Assembly (NCBI GenBank): GCA_947652115.1
Contig: OX393561.1
Span: 7,858,351 to 7,922,350, forward strand
Reading direction: 5' to 3'
Source of the DNA: Blastomussa wellsi
Lineage: Eukaryota; Cnidaria; Anthozoa; Scleractinia; Plerogyridae
Length of the DNA: 64,000 nt
A program made the translations under genes and the position numbers. The notes beneath the pieces were generated by a model, which worked only from the letters and a program-made list of their open reading frames with translations, did no database searches and had not been told where the DNA came from. Below are positions 42,401 to 53,038 of the stretch, in pieces; the first letter of the stretch is position 1; the number at the start of each line of letters is the position of its first letter.

Positions 42401-42797
42401 TTCTGCATATAACTTAGTTTGTTCAACAATCAACTGCCATACCTCTTCAGTGAAGAACAGCAAAAAGAAATCAAGGCAAGATCGAAGGTTTTCAGAATCA
42501 ACATTTATTCCAACCTCTTCTTGAAACTCTACATCTTCCCTTCGATTAATTTCCTCAGACCAGTCAATTTCCTCCATTTCCTCGTCGTCCGTGTCCTGTT
42601 CATCAGAATCCTCTTCACTAGATCCCGACTCATCTGCTAAATACTCATCCTCAGAGACTCGGTGCTCTGTTAAATGGGCCAAAGGCAGCTCGTCTTCATC
42701 GACGAACTGAATATTAACGCCGCTTCGACGACTTCTAGGGTCAGAATCTAGCGAAGCATCAGAATCTAGCGAAGCATCATTTCTAGCAGCCGCCATT
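39470..42797 (-). pseudogene. piggyBac transposase, split by a TTAA insertion and one stop
   Basis: Reading 42797 to 39470: an acidic N-terminus (GSSEEDSDEQDTDDEEME), then family-typical YWSTDSAL near 42270. After the inserted element (40758-42261), MSRDRFLQILRYLHFADN continues, with catalytic-type aspartates in AIDETLIKF, YIFMDNYYTS and MGGVDQSDQ. A Cys-rich C-terminal finger ends it (CAVCGVRMCPEPCF). The insertion keeps one TTAA on each side and the reading frame matches across it. A TGA at 39929-39931 interrupts the same frame between the catalytic part and the finger, probably from a tryptophan codon. Two lesions, no other breaks seen. The terminal repeats of the piggyBac itself were not found. 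Confidence 0.85.
40758..42261. mobile_element. 1.5-kb non-autonomous TTAA element inside piggyBac gene
   Basis: Ends are TTAAGGTGGCCCGATAGTCA and, in inverse, TTAAGGTGGCTCGATAGTCA: about 17 bp of terminal repeat with one difference plus the TTAA duplication. The interior (about 1,496 bp) has no convincing coding region; a 176-codon frame at 40965-41495 has no recognisable features. TTAA use fits piggyBac or Kolobok transposases; the mobilising family is unknown. Confidence 0.85.
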
Positions 42798-43130
42798 TTT
42801 AAATCACCCACGTACACAATGTGTTAAAGGAGAAGTTCACTCCAAAAACCGTATTTTTTTGACATCACCAATAGAAAGCTTATATCGAGTTTAGTTACTC
42901 ACCGAAGTTTCAGCTTCTGAAGTTCATGCTATCCCGAGAAATTAGCCATGAAAGAAGCCCAAAATATCGGCCTCGATGGCCGCCATTTTGACACAAATAC
43001 TCAGCTGCCAGGCCTGGCCAGGCCGCTAAGCGTGACGTCATTCCGTCAACTTGAATTTGGCGCGAAATTTTGAAGTGCAGCTGGCTCACCAAAACGCCTT
43101 CAGGCTGTTTTTACTTATTTCTTTTGTAAA

Positions 43131-44481
43131 ATGCCTTCGTGTTCGGCGCCTGGTTGTTCAAACCGCTCGGACAAGGACAAAGAGAAACGTTTGAGTTTTC
43201 ATAATTTACCTTTCAAAAACAAAAAGTTGTCAAGAACGTGGCTCGACCAGCTTCGACGAGATGAGCGTTTCATGCCAAACAAACTCGAAAACGTTTACGT
43301 TTGCAGTGAACACTTCACAGCAGATTGTTTTGAAAACAGCTATCGTTACCAGTTGATGGGTGGCAATACGAGAAAGAGATCACTGAAAAAAGATGCTTTC
43401 CCAACAATATTCAAGCGCAAAGTGCCTTTAAAACCCCGCATTACAAGCGAGCGCCGCATCGCGAAAAAAGAACGAGAAGAGGTAAGTGTAAGGTTCGATA
43501 AACCTACATTTAGACTTGAATTGATCGTAAATACTGTTGATTCTGTTTCTTAGATAACAATGTTTATTAAAAGCAGACAAATAAAAAGCGAGCAAGAGAA
43601 ATTAAGGTATTATTTGACTTTTTCAGCTTTCATCAAAGTCAAATGACAGTGCCTATTCGTACTGCAAATATTTCAATTACATATTCGTTTTTAATAGAAT
43701 CCAGTCAGCCTATTGTTTAGTTTATAGAATCATAATATGTGACCTTTAGCCGGAAACATGAGTCAAAAATAATATGTTTAAAGCTAAATTCTTGAAAAGA
43801 ACACACACTAATTTCCCAATACACTATCTGATTGAATTTTTTGTGAAATGAAATATATTAAATCCAGATTACTCGTTAATAAAATTTAAAGGAAACATTT
43901 GCCTCCGAACAAACCGTGAATGAGGTTGTAATTCCGTCCATTTATTGATGCCGTACATACCTCAACATTTGCAGGTTGTGATAAACTTGTTAGCTGAAAA
44001 TGCCCCATCTGCACACAATGCGCTAAAAGAGGTGGCCTGGAAACCAAAGCTGTTGAAGGACATACTCCAGCTTGCTGATTTCGTCCAAACTGGCGCCTTG
44101 GAGGTTGTGCATGGTACAATGGCGAAAAAGTACCTCCCCAAATATCAGCACTACTCCTACAATGGCATGAAATGTCGCACACAGCTAACTGTGATTGACA
44201 ACAACTTCAATGCTGGTAGAGAGGTTGCCACCACCGAGTCAGGGGAAGCTCGCTACAAATGCGTTTACCCAAAGCTTCAAAAAAAGTGGGTTGCCAAGCC
44301 CATTTATGAAGAAAAATCGTACCATTTCGTGGAAGACCTCATGAGGAACACAATTCTGCTAAAGCAAGGTGCGATTAATGTACCTCCCCTCCAAAAGCCA
44401 GCACTGCCAGCAAACATTGCACCGACACCCCGCGGAAACAAGGAAGAAATTATTCAGCACCATATGTCTAGGTTTAACTAA
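43131..44481 (+). pseudogene. Kolobok transposase lacking catalytic core (THAP + C-terminal exons)
   Basis: Exon 1 is 43131-43481: a complete THAP finger (MPSCSAPGCSNRSDKDKEKR, then CSEHF with Cys and His, and FPTIF), donor GAG|GTAAGT. Exon 2 is 43975-44481, acceptor TTTGCAG, with the family's C-terminal pattern (GALEVVHGTMAKKYLPK, MKCRTQLTVIDNN, and KWVAKPIYEEKSYHFVEDL). Both borders are phase 0, so splicing gives a frame of about 285 codons. The central DDE-bearing part (several hundred residues in full elements) is absent; the 490-bp intron is AT-rich and non-coding. So this is an internally deleted copy, possibly still making a DNA-binding repressor-type product. The glutamate in LEVVHG may be the last catalytic residue (inference). 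Confidence 0.75.
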
Positions 44482-45439
44482 ATGTGTCTCTAAATCGTGA
44501 AAGCACAAAAAAACAGAATCTAACACCCTAATTCTGGAAGATAGTTGCTGGCAATTAATTATCCCTACAAAAAGAAAGGAAAAACAACATGATAAGGATT
44601 GTCATATATGGTAAAAAAATCTTAACTTGACAACAATGGGGATTTTGCCAGCAATTGTTTCTTTTCTCTTCTTAATTTGAGTCTGCATTGTTATTAGCTA
44701 CTTGTATGTTAGTATAATCAATATATACATGTGTTACTATTCAGTAAATAAAATGCAACCTCGCCTTTTCCTACACAAGGTTTTAAAGCTACTACTATAT
44801 CAGTACTCTCTTCTCAACGGTTGAGAAAGATCAGCTTACAAAATGAGGATAATTTATATGTACCATTATTTTTTGTTTAGAATTATGAAATATTTATTTA
44901 AGTTCTGCATTTAAGGCAAGAATGCTTGTGCCTTTTTTAATAATTGCAGATTTGTAAACATCTTGGTAATACAGTAATCATTTCACAGTCAGTCATACTA
45001 GATTACAAACTGCTTTTAACAGCTTAGCCAAGGCAACTTTTAACTATCAATTATCTTCCTATGATCTGATGTGAATGCTTTGTTCAAAATAGACTCAACA
45101 CCTTGTCTTAGGCAGTTAGTTTGTCTTCATCTCACATTTTGTATGCTTATTGGCCTAAGGAACAGCCAAAGCAAATACCATTAACAGTGCAATAAGTAAA
45201 TAATATATAGTGGGCAGTATATTGACAAATTATTGCCAGTAGTAGACTGAAATGAAAATAGCCTTGGTGTAGTAAATATAAATAACAAGGGAAGTTAAGC
45301 ATTACAGAAAGTTCTTGAAAATGTCAAGGGATATATGATTATGGGAAAAAAGGAATCTTGAAACATACTTGTTATTTTGGATATCAACTGCTTTCGAGAC
45401 TGAAAAATAGGTTTACTTTTAGGTTGCAAAGTGAGAAAC

Positions 45440-46110
45440 AGTAAACAACAAACCATCATTATCAATGATATTTTATCCCTTAGAGGGGAATTATCATATA
45501 TACTTGTTCTATACTTGATATACTTGTTATTATTGTTCACTGTATTTAACTGCATTCATAACTGCAGAAAATTAAATTTACTTTTCAGTCGGTCGCATAG
45601 TGTATAATAGTAAACAACCAAACTATCATTATGATATCTTATCCCTTAGAAGGGAAAAATCATATAGGCATCTTGTATTAGGAAAAAGGAATCATGCAAT
45701 ATACAGTCTTGTTATTTTGGATACAGTACTGTATAAACTGCATTCAAAACTGCAGATTTTAGGTTGTATAGTAAGCAACAGTAGACAACCAAACTATCAT
45801 TATGATATCTTATCCCCTAGAGGGGAATTATCATAAAGGCATCTTGGGGAAAAGGAATCATGCAATATACTTTTTATTTTGGATACACTGTATAAACTTC
45901 ATTCATGACTGCAGATTTTAGGATGCATAGTGAGAAACAGTAAACAACCAAACCATCATTATGATTTCTTATCCCCTAGAGGGGAATAAGCATATAGGCA
46001 AGAATTAAATTTACTTTCAGGTTGCACAGTGAGGAACAGTGGAGAACCAAACTTTTATTTGACATTTTATCCCTAAGGGTGAAATAATCAAATTGGCATA
46101 TTTTGTAAAA
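45440..46110. repeat. Tandem repeat of about 160 bp inside Kolobok element
   Basis: Five diverged units sharing AACCAAACTATCATTATGAT, a TTATCCCTTAGAGGGGAAT block and CATATAGGCA; unit starts are near 45455, 45618, 45788, 45945 and 46046. The block TTATCCCCTAGAGGGGAATA is itself a near-palindrome. No coding function. Confidence 0.75.
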
Positions 46111-46355
46111 TCATGGAGAATAAAAGCAGATTTTTCAATTATTTTTGTGCTCATTTACAGAGATTCTATTCAAATTGTTTTGCAACAGCATATGAAACAA
46201 TATTACTGTTAACTGGTTGAGTCACTTAAAACATTTTGGGTGTATAATAATTTTCAGACATTGCATTGCTTGTGCATTTGAAGCAATACTATTCATGTTG
46301 ATCATTTCTTTTTTTATTTGGTGGCTCCTAAAGGAGCCGTTTGGTAGAAGTTCAT

Positions 46356-47414
46356 TCATTCAAAGAATGCCATGTCCAGCTCTGTGATGGTAGCTTCCCT
46401 AAAACAAATGTAATTGCCATCTGCTTCTGGAAACTGTTTCCGTATGGCCAGTACGACGCATGCTGGAATCACTTTCCTTCTCTTCCTTCCAAGTATTCCG
46501 TAAACCCACCAAACATATTGGCGATAAGCTGCATAGCGATAGTTGCTGAAGATCACAATAAGTTTTATTAATGTTTAAAAACACTAATAAACTAAAATGT
46601 AATTTGGATTAACCATGGACACATTAAAAAATAATGGAGTATTAATGTATTTACATGGCACTGTGTAACCAAAGAATTAAAACAAAAATATCATAAATAT
46701 TATAATTTTAAGTCATATCTTTGAACAATCATCTCCAAAGCATAAACCTAAATTCATATTTTTTCTGGTAACACTAGTGAGACATGAATCACTCATTGTA
46801 CTAAGACTGCACTTAGTATAGTTAGTATAAACTGCTCATCAGTTTGTTAATTAATATATTAAACAGTAAAATTAACCATTGTTTATAATAGTCATAACTT
46901 TAGCTATAGCGAGCCATACAACTCTTACCGAAGGTAAAGGTAAAGGCGTTCTGTTGCGATAATGGAAGCCTACGATAGCAGTCCCTAGCACCGCTCGATT
47001 CAAACAAACCATGGGAAACTCTTCATGCTCAGTAATACAAGAAATATCTTCGTGTCACCGCCAAGAAGTAAAATGAAAATACAAACAATTGAAGAAAAAA
47101 TAACTGATTACGGCTTTATTTAACCGTCTTTTAACATGTTTTAATATCTACACAGACATATTAAATTGTTTTTCCATTCACTGCAACCAATATATGCAGT
47201 GCAAACTTAAAATTCTACCTTCCATTTTGTTTTCTGCTTCCGGCTGTTCTTGGCAACAAAGACATTCTCTTTGCGTCGACATGACTCCACATTCCTCACA
47301 AGTACACCAAAATGTGCCTCCCAACCGATCGATTTCTTCGTTTTCTTCGTTTTCGTCTTCTGCAGGATTTGGTACTCGTTCAGGCTCAAAGCGGTAAGGT
47401 TCAAGACCCGCCAT
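46356..47414 (-). CDS. P2X7-type intracellular (ballast) domain protein in Kolobok element
   Basis: Exon 1 is 47414-47219 (MAGLEPYRFEPERV ... GTFWCTCEECGVMSTQREC with CLCCQE; donor G|GTAGAA). Exon 2 is 47047-46929 (CITEHEEFPMVCLNRAVLG; donor GTAAGA). Exon 3 is about 46545-46356 (YRYAAYRQYVWWVYGILG, then VIPACVVLAIRKQFPEADG). This order of Cys pairs followed by a YR-AYRQ-W-x-G-G block and PACVV-IR-FP is the zinc-binding ballast domain of P2X7 receptors, which also occurs alone in invertebrates. No ion-channel part is present. Exon 1-2 phase fits; exon 2-3 is off by one as I read it, so this copy may be damaged. Exon 1 starts just inside the right TIR, which probably supplies the promoter. Confidence 0.75.
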
Positions 47415-47884
47415 GACCTCGAGCATAAACACGCTTGTCAGCACAAAATCTCTTGCACGGAAAGACGTCACGCTTAGCGGCCTGGCCAGGCCTGGCAGCT
47501 GAGTATTTGTGTCAAAATGGCGGCCATCGAGGCCGATATTTTGGGCTTCTTTCATGGCTAATTTCTCGGAATAGCATGAACTTCAGAAGCTGAAACTTCG
47601 GTGAGTAACTAAACTCGATATAAGCTTTCTATTGGTGATGTCAAAAAAATACGGTTTTTGGAGTGAACTTCTCCTTTAACAAAAAAGACTTCGATAATTT
47701 CCTTAAAATCGACCCAAATCTTTGATATTCTGGAAAAACACTTCGTGTAAGCTACCCCAAAACGGTTTATTAGTTTCCAGGCCCTAAAAAGCGAACTTGG
47801 GGCTAGCTGAAAGTGAGGCTGTATTTATCTGGACATATGTGTCCACTTAGTATGTTAAGGATTAAATAGAAATATATTCACTCT

Positions 47885-48155
47885 TAAATAAGGTGTGTTT
47901 CTGCAACACACCTTTTCTTGTCCTCTAAACAACACGCCTTAAATACACACCTTTTCATGTGTTACCCGAACACACCTTGGTGAGCTATCTATACACACCT
48001 TGGTGTGTTTCCAAAACACACCTTAAGTTATGTTTCATGCTTGTCCTAAATTTGACGCACTTTCAGGTGTGTTCTGCAAAAAGATGTGTTTTGTCACACT
48101 TCTTGATGTGTAACAAAGCACACCTTTAGTTGTGTTCTCAAAACACACCTTGTCA
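47885..48155. repeat. Cluster of alternating AAGGTGTGT / ACACACCTT repeats
   Basis: About a dozen copies of a 9-10-bp word (AAGGTGTGTT or its inverse AACACACCTT, with variants) in both orientations within 270 bp, for example AAGGTGTGTTTCTGCAACACACCTT-like pairs near 47892-47916. There is no ORF. Two further copies lie at 53803-53826. It may be a subterminal binding-site array of an element or a hairpin-forming satellite. Bases 48156-48872 hold nothing else I can name. Confidence 0.7.
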
Positions 48156-48872
48156 GATGCTCTAAACTATAACATTTACATAATTACTTGCACAAAACAT
48201 CAGCAGTACTCCACAAATGGTTTATTGACCTTTTACAAACAATTCATATATAACAATTTTCAAATTACTATTCTCCTTTGTTTCTGTATAACTTCACAAA
48301 ATTTTGAATTGTACCTAAGTTAACTTTTTTGGCAAAGCAAAGAAAATTTATTCGACCGTTCTTATATCATTTTGAAAGGAAGTAATGCAGTATTTCCATT
48401 GTAAAAAAACTAGATACTAACTACACAGCTTGATAATGATACAAAATGTTGTTCAAATGACATCAAAATATTGCTTACAGCACATAAATTCAGGAAAACC
48501 ACAACATCTGCCCTTATCTCCTGTGATCATTTAAAATGCAGTGCAGCTACAACAGACTTGGACATAAATGCCCTTTGGTTGACTAAAATTCTCAAATAAA
48601 ATTAGGTTCTAAGTGCCTTAGTTTTAACTTCAATGTTGTTTTAATTGACAAGGTTACCTACATGTATTTTTACCAAGTTGGGATTTTGAGTTGGATTTTC
48701 AAGCTAGATCATCTCTGTTTTTCTTGTGGTTACATGCAGTTAAAGGGCCCTAGTCAGCCACAACTTTGTTATTGTTTACATGCCAGAATTCCAGTACTAT
48801 ATTTTACGCAGAGCCTTTCGAAACAAAAAAAAAATCGCTTAGGAAACAAGCTAAAGGTACAATGTAATTTAA

Positions 48873-49169
48873 AGTGGTACTACGATGAAAAAATTTTGTA
48901 TCGATCTCTTTCGATTCCGATTTTAGATTTGACAAGAATGCACCATGCCAATTATCACGCATCAATTTTCGAAATAAGTCTGTTTTTTGAACGACAAATT
49001 TTTGTCTGCCATTACCAGATTCGATTTCAGTTGATTTGCATTGAGAGAGCAACTGGACTGAAGTCAAATCTGGTAATGGCGGACAGTTTAAACAAGAATT
49101 CATCGTTAAAAAAAAAACAGACTTATCGAAAGAGAACAAGGACAACATTTTTTTCATTGTAGTACCACT
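48873..49169. mobile_element. 297-bp MITE with TTAA duplication
   Basis: Ends AGTGGTACTACGATGAAAAA and its inverse (TTTTTTCATTGTAGTACCACT-like, one difference), flanked by TTAA at 48869-48872 and 49170-49173. The interior is also self-complementary (CCATTACCAGATT ... AATCTGGTAATGG), so the whole unit is a long foldback. From 49174 to 49971 no gene is seen. Confidence 0.8.
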
Positions 49170-50146
49170 TTAAACATTTCCAGTGACATAACCTTAACTA
49201 TACAATACAATTGTGCTTCACCATACAATTTCAATAATTTCAGTCAAGGCTCTGAACCTTGAACCTGGGTTGTTCCATGTACCTAAAACAATAATATAAA
49301 CAAAAACAAATATATAATTTATTTCAATTGGCATATACATGTACTGTCATATAGCTGAACAAAAGGCAAAATATTATGTCTTGTTGGTTCAAATGCCTCA
49401 CCACTAGGGAAACTCAGAATAATGGGGAACTCACCAAGAATCAAAACCAAGAAAGTGTGAGAGATTTAGGGGTACAGCTATAGCAATACCACAGTCCCTG
49501 TTCTACATGTATTCCATAGTAACAGTCTACAGAATTTCACTTCAGCCAGGAGAAAAGCAATAGGGCCTTTTTCTACTAGACCAAATCTATTTAGTGGTAT
49601 TCAAAGGGTGCTGCCACAGCGATTATCAAGTGGCATACTGCAGGGGCTTCAAAATGTTTTGAAGTGGTGTAAGTAACTAGAGTAGGCAGCTGAGACATAA
49701 TACCTGTAAATGTTATTATCATGAGCTGATTTCTACAACTGAGAAGCCGGTGACCTGTAATCAAGTAACTGGCTGGGAACTACAGCACTTGACACCTTGT
49801 TTTCAAATAACGTAAACCGAGAGCCCGGCCACTAAACTTAGTAAGAGGTTTACAATGTTTACAGTTAAACTCCGAAAAACTGTGAACACCTGCATGTAAA
49901 ACTGTTTCTTATTGTTTGGCGACCAATCAGATGCAAAATGAAACCGCAATATGCAACTGCAAGAGTTAAGGCAGGGGTCGCACTGTAGACTTTTTATGTT
50001 TTTGTCGCGCCATAAGTTGTCGTGCAAATATGTCGGGACATTTACGCTACCGGGGTCAAAGGGGTCGCACGTATGCGACAAGGTGATATAAGATACGAGT
50101 ATGTTATTTTACGCGCGAAAAAAGCGCCAAACCAATTTTGTTAGCT

Positions 50147-51373
50147 ATGAGGCTGGTTCTCGTTTTGTTGGCGACTTTTCTCCAATCTGTCTTTAATTTC
50201 TTTACTCTACAAAACCTTATTGGTTTGTATGCTTTTAACAACATTCGCCGACGGCAAATGTTGGCAATTGCTGCTGTGTACCGACACAGGCGGAGGCAGA
50301 GAAGAAGGCGAAATCGATTGAGGTATTGGTGTTTACCGCGGCCACGACAATCATGGTTCGAGATCCACTATAATGATCACAGGATTCCCGATGATTACTT
50401 TAAGCAGCAACTCCGAGTTCGGAGAGCAACTTTCAATGAACTTTTAAACATGGTAAATCCACATGTTGCGAGACAAGATACATTTATGCGAAACTGTATT
50501 CCACCGGAAAAGATATTGGCGATTGGTTTATACAGACTAGCCCATGGAAATTCGTATGTGTCCATTGCTCCCGTTTTTAACGTCGGGAAGTCAACAGTCA
50601 TCGAAGCGGTACAAGATGTCGTGAACGTTCTATATGATCAGCGAAATCAATACATCAAGTTCCCTACTACAATCGCAGAGACGACCGAGTGCATTGAAAC
50701 TTTTCAGAGAACAAGATCTGAATTACCCAACGTTGTTGGTGCTATAGACGGCACACATATCCCAATCATCGCGCCAAGAGTAGATGCAGTGGACTACTTT
50801 AGTCGCTACCAGCAGCATGACATGATCGTTCAAGGAGTTGTAAATGGTACGGGAAAGTTCATTGATGCAGTTGCAGGATTCCCTGGGAGTGCTCATGATG
50901 CAAGGGTTCTTAGAAACAGTAACATTTATCAAGAAGCTGAAAATGGAAACATCTTACAGGCCCCAATAGTGAATATCGATGGGAATGACATAGGTCCTTA
51001 CCTAGTTGGAGACAGCGCTTATCCCCTTGCACCTTGGCTTATCAAGCCATTTCCAGAGGGAACAAATGACCCCGACGAAAAAACCTTCAACAAGGAGCTT
51101 AGCAGAGCAAGAGTTGTAGTAGAGCGAGCATTTGAAATTTTAAAGGGTTGCTGGAGAGTTCTACAGAAACGCCTAGACAGCTCCCTGAATTTCGCTATCA
51201 AGACCACTATTGCATGCATTGTCCTTCATAACTTTTGCATAGAGGCTAACGATGACTGGGATGATGACGACGACGATGGCCCATCCGACAATGATGGAAA
51301 CAATAATTTAGTTTTTGGAGATGCTGATGAAATACGAGGCGTACTAAAGGACTTTGTTTGCGGCAACGTGTAG
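50147..51373 (+). CDS. Harbinger transposase, apparently intact (408 aa)
   Basis: ATG 50147 begins with a hydrophobic stretch and an Arg-rich segment (RRRQRRRRNRLRYW); a longer frame upstream has no ATG. A helix-turn-helix-like region (HGNSYVSIAPVFNVGKSTV) precedes the DDE domain: first Asp in GAIDGTHIPI, second in LVGDSAYPL, Glu in VVVERAFEILKGCW. The C-terminus is acidic (DDDDDDGPSDND). Length is normal for HARBI1-like/DDE_Tnp_4 transposases, which cut and paste with TWA targets. No stop or frameshift seen, so this is the one transposase here that could be active, given an accessory protein. Confidence 0.9.
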   Translation: MRLVLVLLATFLQSVFNFFTLQNLIGLYAFNNIRRRQMLAIAAVYRHRRRQRRRRNRLRYWCLPRPRQSWFEIHYNDHRIPDDYFKQQLRVRRATFNELLNMVNPHVARQDTFMRNCIPPEKILAIGLYRLAHGNSYVSIAPVFNVGKSTVIEAVQDVVNVLYDQRNQYIKFPTTIAETTECIETFQRTRSELPNVVGAIDGTHIPIIAPRVDAVDYFSRYQQHDMIVQGVVNGTGKFIDAVAGFPGSAHDARVLRNSNIYQEAENGNILQAPIVNIDGNDIGPYLVGDSAYPLAPWLIKPFPEGTNDPDEKTFNKELSRARVVVERAFEILKGCWRVLQKRLDSSLNFAIKTTIACIVLHNFCIEANDDWDDDDDDGPSDNDGNNNLVFGDADEIRGVLKDFVCGNV

Positions 51374-51802
51374 ATGATTTTAAAATATTTTATTGTACAG
51401 CATCTAATATGTTATAATCAGCAATGTTGAAAAACATTTTTAAAACCACCTTCCCTCTTAATTGAAATCTTTTGATTGCGTTACATTACAAAAATGTGAC
51501 ATTCTATGTGTTACAGCCAAGAAATGGGCATGACTTTTTTTCAAGTAAATCAGTCAATTTTCTTAAATCGTTTTTCGGAATCATGACTTTCTTTTATCTG
51601 GATTATTAGCGAAACAAATTTTTAAAAACATCACATTACCTATCAAATATTGACGTTTCAGTTCTAGCCTTCAAAAAGTTCATCCGGTTGAAAAAAACTT
51701 GAAAGAAATAAAAAATATCACAAGCTAGCAAGCCTGATCAATGCATTAAATCACATCAAACAGTAACAAAGCCATTGTCCAAGTGTTCATTACTTTGTTA
51801 GT

Positions 51803-52717
51803 TCATTCTTTCTGTGTATTCTTACTATCCATGTACCTGCTAAAAGAGTTGACAAGTTGAGTCATGAGCTGCAACTGCTGGGCTTGTGAATCTTGCATTC
51901 GTTCCATAACCCGAGCCATCTGCTCCCCCTCTGTTGTAAACTTTTTTATGGCTTCACCAATAGAGGTGTCTTCTTCGCTGTCGCTGTCCACGCGGGAAGG
52001 ACGCTTCACAGTCTTTTTCCTTTCTCTTCGTTTGACTACAGATTTAGCTGCTGTCGCCGGGGTTTTAGGTGAGCTAGAGCTGGATGCCGCTTCGGCAGCG
52101 CTTGCTGTTGGACTGTCCTCTGACAAGCTTCCACTATTCTGCGAAGTTGTTGGTTGCTGTATTCCAGCCTGTTCTACGTTGCTGCACGTGATAATGTCAC
52201 GGCAGCCTAAAACAGCATCGATTTGGTCGTAATGTGGACTTTTACGGAGATTTCCCCCGCTTTGCCGTCGGTTCCAGTCCTTTTTGTCTTTGTACTGATT
52301 TTTAAGATGCTTCACTTTGCGCTGGCACTGTTCTACGGTTTTCTGCAGCCCTTGTTTTTCGTTTAGCGCTCTCGTGATATCCTCCCATGCTTTCCGGCTG
52401 TCCTTGCTTTCAATTTTCTCGATGTTTTCTGCCCAAAGCTGCAAAAGTACTCTCTCGTCATTAAAGTTCCACCGTTCTCTTTGGGCCGCGGACTTCTTGG
52501 AGCTTGCAGAGCTTGCTGATGAGCTTGTCTCTCCTAAGGAGGCTGCTTGTGGAACAGGAGATTGTGTTCGAGGCTACTCTGGTTGGCGAAAGGACAAAGC
52601 TGGTTGTGGCGGCTGTGTGTTTTGGTGAAAAGGAATCTGTGAACCACTTCCACTGTAACAAGGGTACTGAGAATACTGAAAAGCTTGCGAGAATTCGTAC
52701 GGATTGAAGTTGGCCAT
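51803..52717 (-). pseudogene. Harbinger Myb/SANT accessory protein with one TAG stop
   Basis: ATG 52717 (MANFNPYEFSQAF), with a Tyr/Gln/Pro-rich N-terminus. A TAG at 52574-52576 interrupts the frame after RQPE. The frame continues with the trihelix (RWNFNDERVLLQLWAENIEK ... KHLKNQYKDKKDWNRRQSGG), a Ser/Ala/Pro linker, a basic patch (KRRERKKTVKRPSR) and a helical C-terminus (QAQQLQLMTQLVNSF). Usual product length; only one lesion. An internal start after the stop would still give the DNA-binding part, so partial function is possible. Confidence 0.8.
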
Positions 52718-53038
52718 GTTGAAGAATTTTAAAAGCACTTTTGAATTTAAACCCAGGAGCTGTGTACACGAGGCGTCTTTGCAGTATTGCGAAAATCCAA
52801 TTTATTTCGGTATGTCAGATTTGATTGGCGTTGCGACAGAAGAAAAATAAAAAAATGTTTTTTTAAGGCCACTAGGCAAGATATGACCTGCTTCGAGGCA
52901 GGACATCGGCCTCTTTGATCTTAAGGTGTCGCGGCCATAGTTATGTCTGGTCACGACATAAGGGTTGCACATGTCGCGAGCATGCGATGACAGAATTTAT
53001 GTAAAATGTAAACACCAAAAGCGTAAGTGCGACCCCTG

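Larger units (their letters stand above)
42829..47675. mobile_element. Kolobok element, 4.85 kb, with about 211-bp TIRs
   Basis: Inverted repeats 42829-43039 and 47464-47675 begin AGGAGAAGTTCACTCC and differ by about one base as read. TTAA lies on both sides (42825-42828 and 47676-47679). Inside are a THAP-containing transposase remnant (plus), a P2X7-ballast-like gene (minus) and a tandem repeat. THAP plus TTAA is diagnostic for Kolobok (family knowledge). The near-identical TIRs imply a recent insertion. It landed just upstream of the piggyBac coding region. Stretch 44482-45439 holds no gene. Confidence 0.9.
49972..53038. mobile_element. Harbinger element, 3.07 kb, with intact transposase
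   Basis: The left end GCAGGGGTCGCACTGTAGAC and right end ...GTAAGTGCGACCCCTG are inverse-similar over about 13 bp (CAGGGGTCGCACT). It contains a complete transposase (plus) and a Myb/SANT gene (minus) facing tail to tail. The exact 3-bp duplication could not be read. The core GGGTCGCACT is shared with the small Harbinger at 59276-60266, so both belong to one TIR family. Between the genes, 51374-51802 is non-coding. Confidence 0.8.

Noticed and set aside
45440..46110. CRISPR-like array
   Set aside because: Repeat units are about 160 bp, diverged and without unique short spacers, in a eukaryotic transposon; an ordinary tandem repeat.
39220..47870. piggyBac terminal repeats near TTAA at 39227 and 47857
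   Set aside because: The adjoining sequences are not convincing inverse copies of each other.
48662..49162. 166-codon frame near the MITE
   Set aside because: Half of it translates the foldback MITE at 48873-49169; no coding features.
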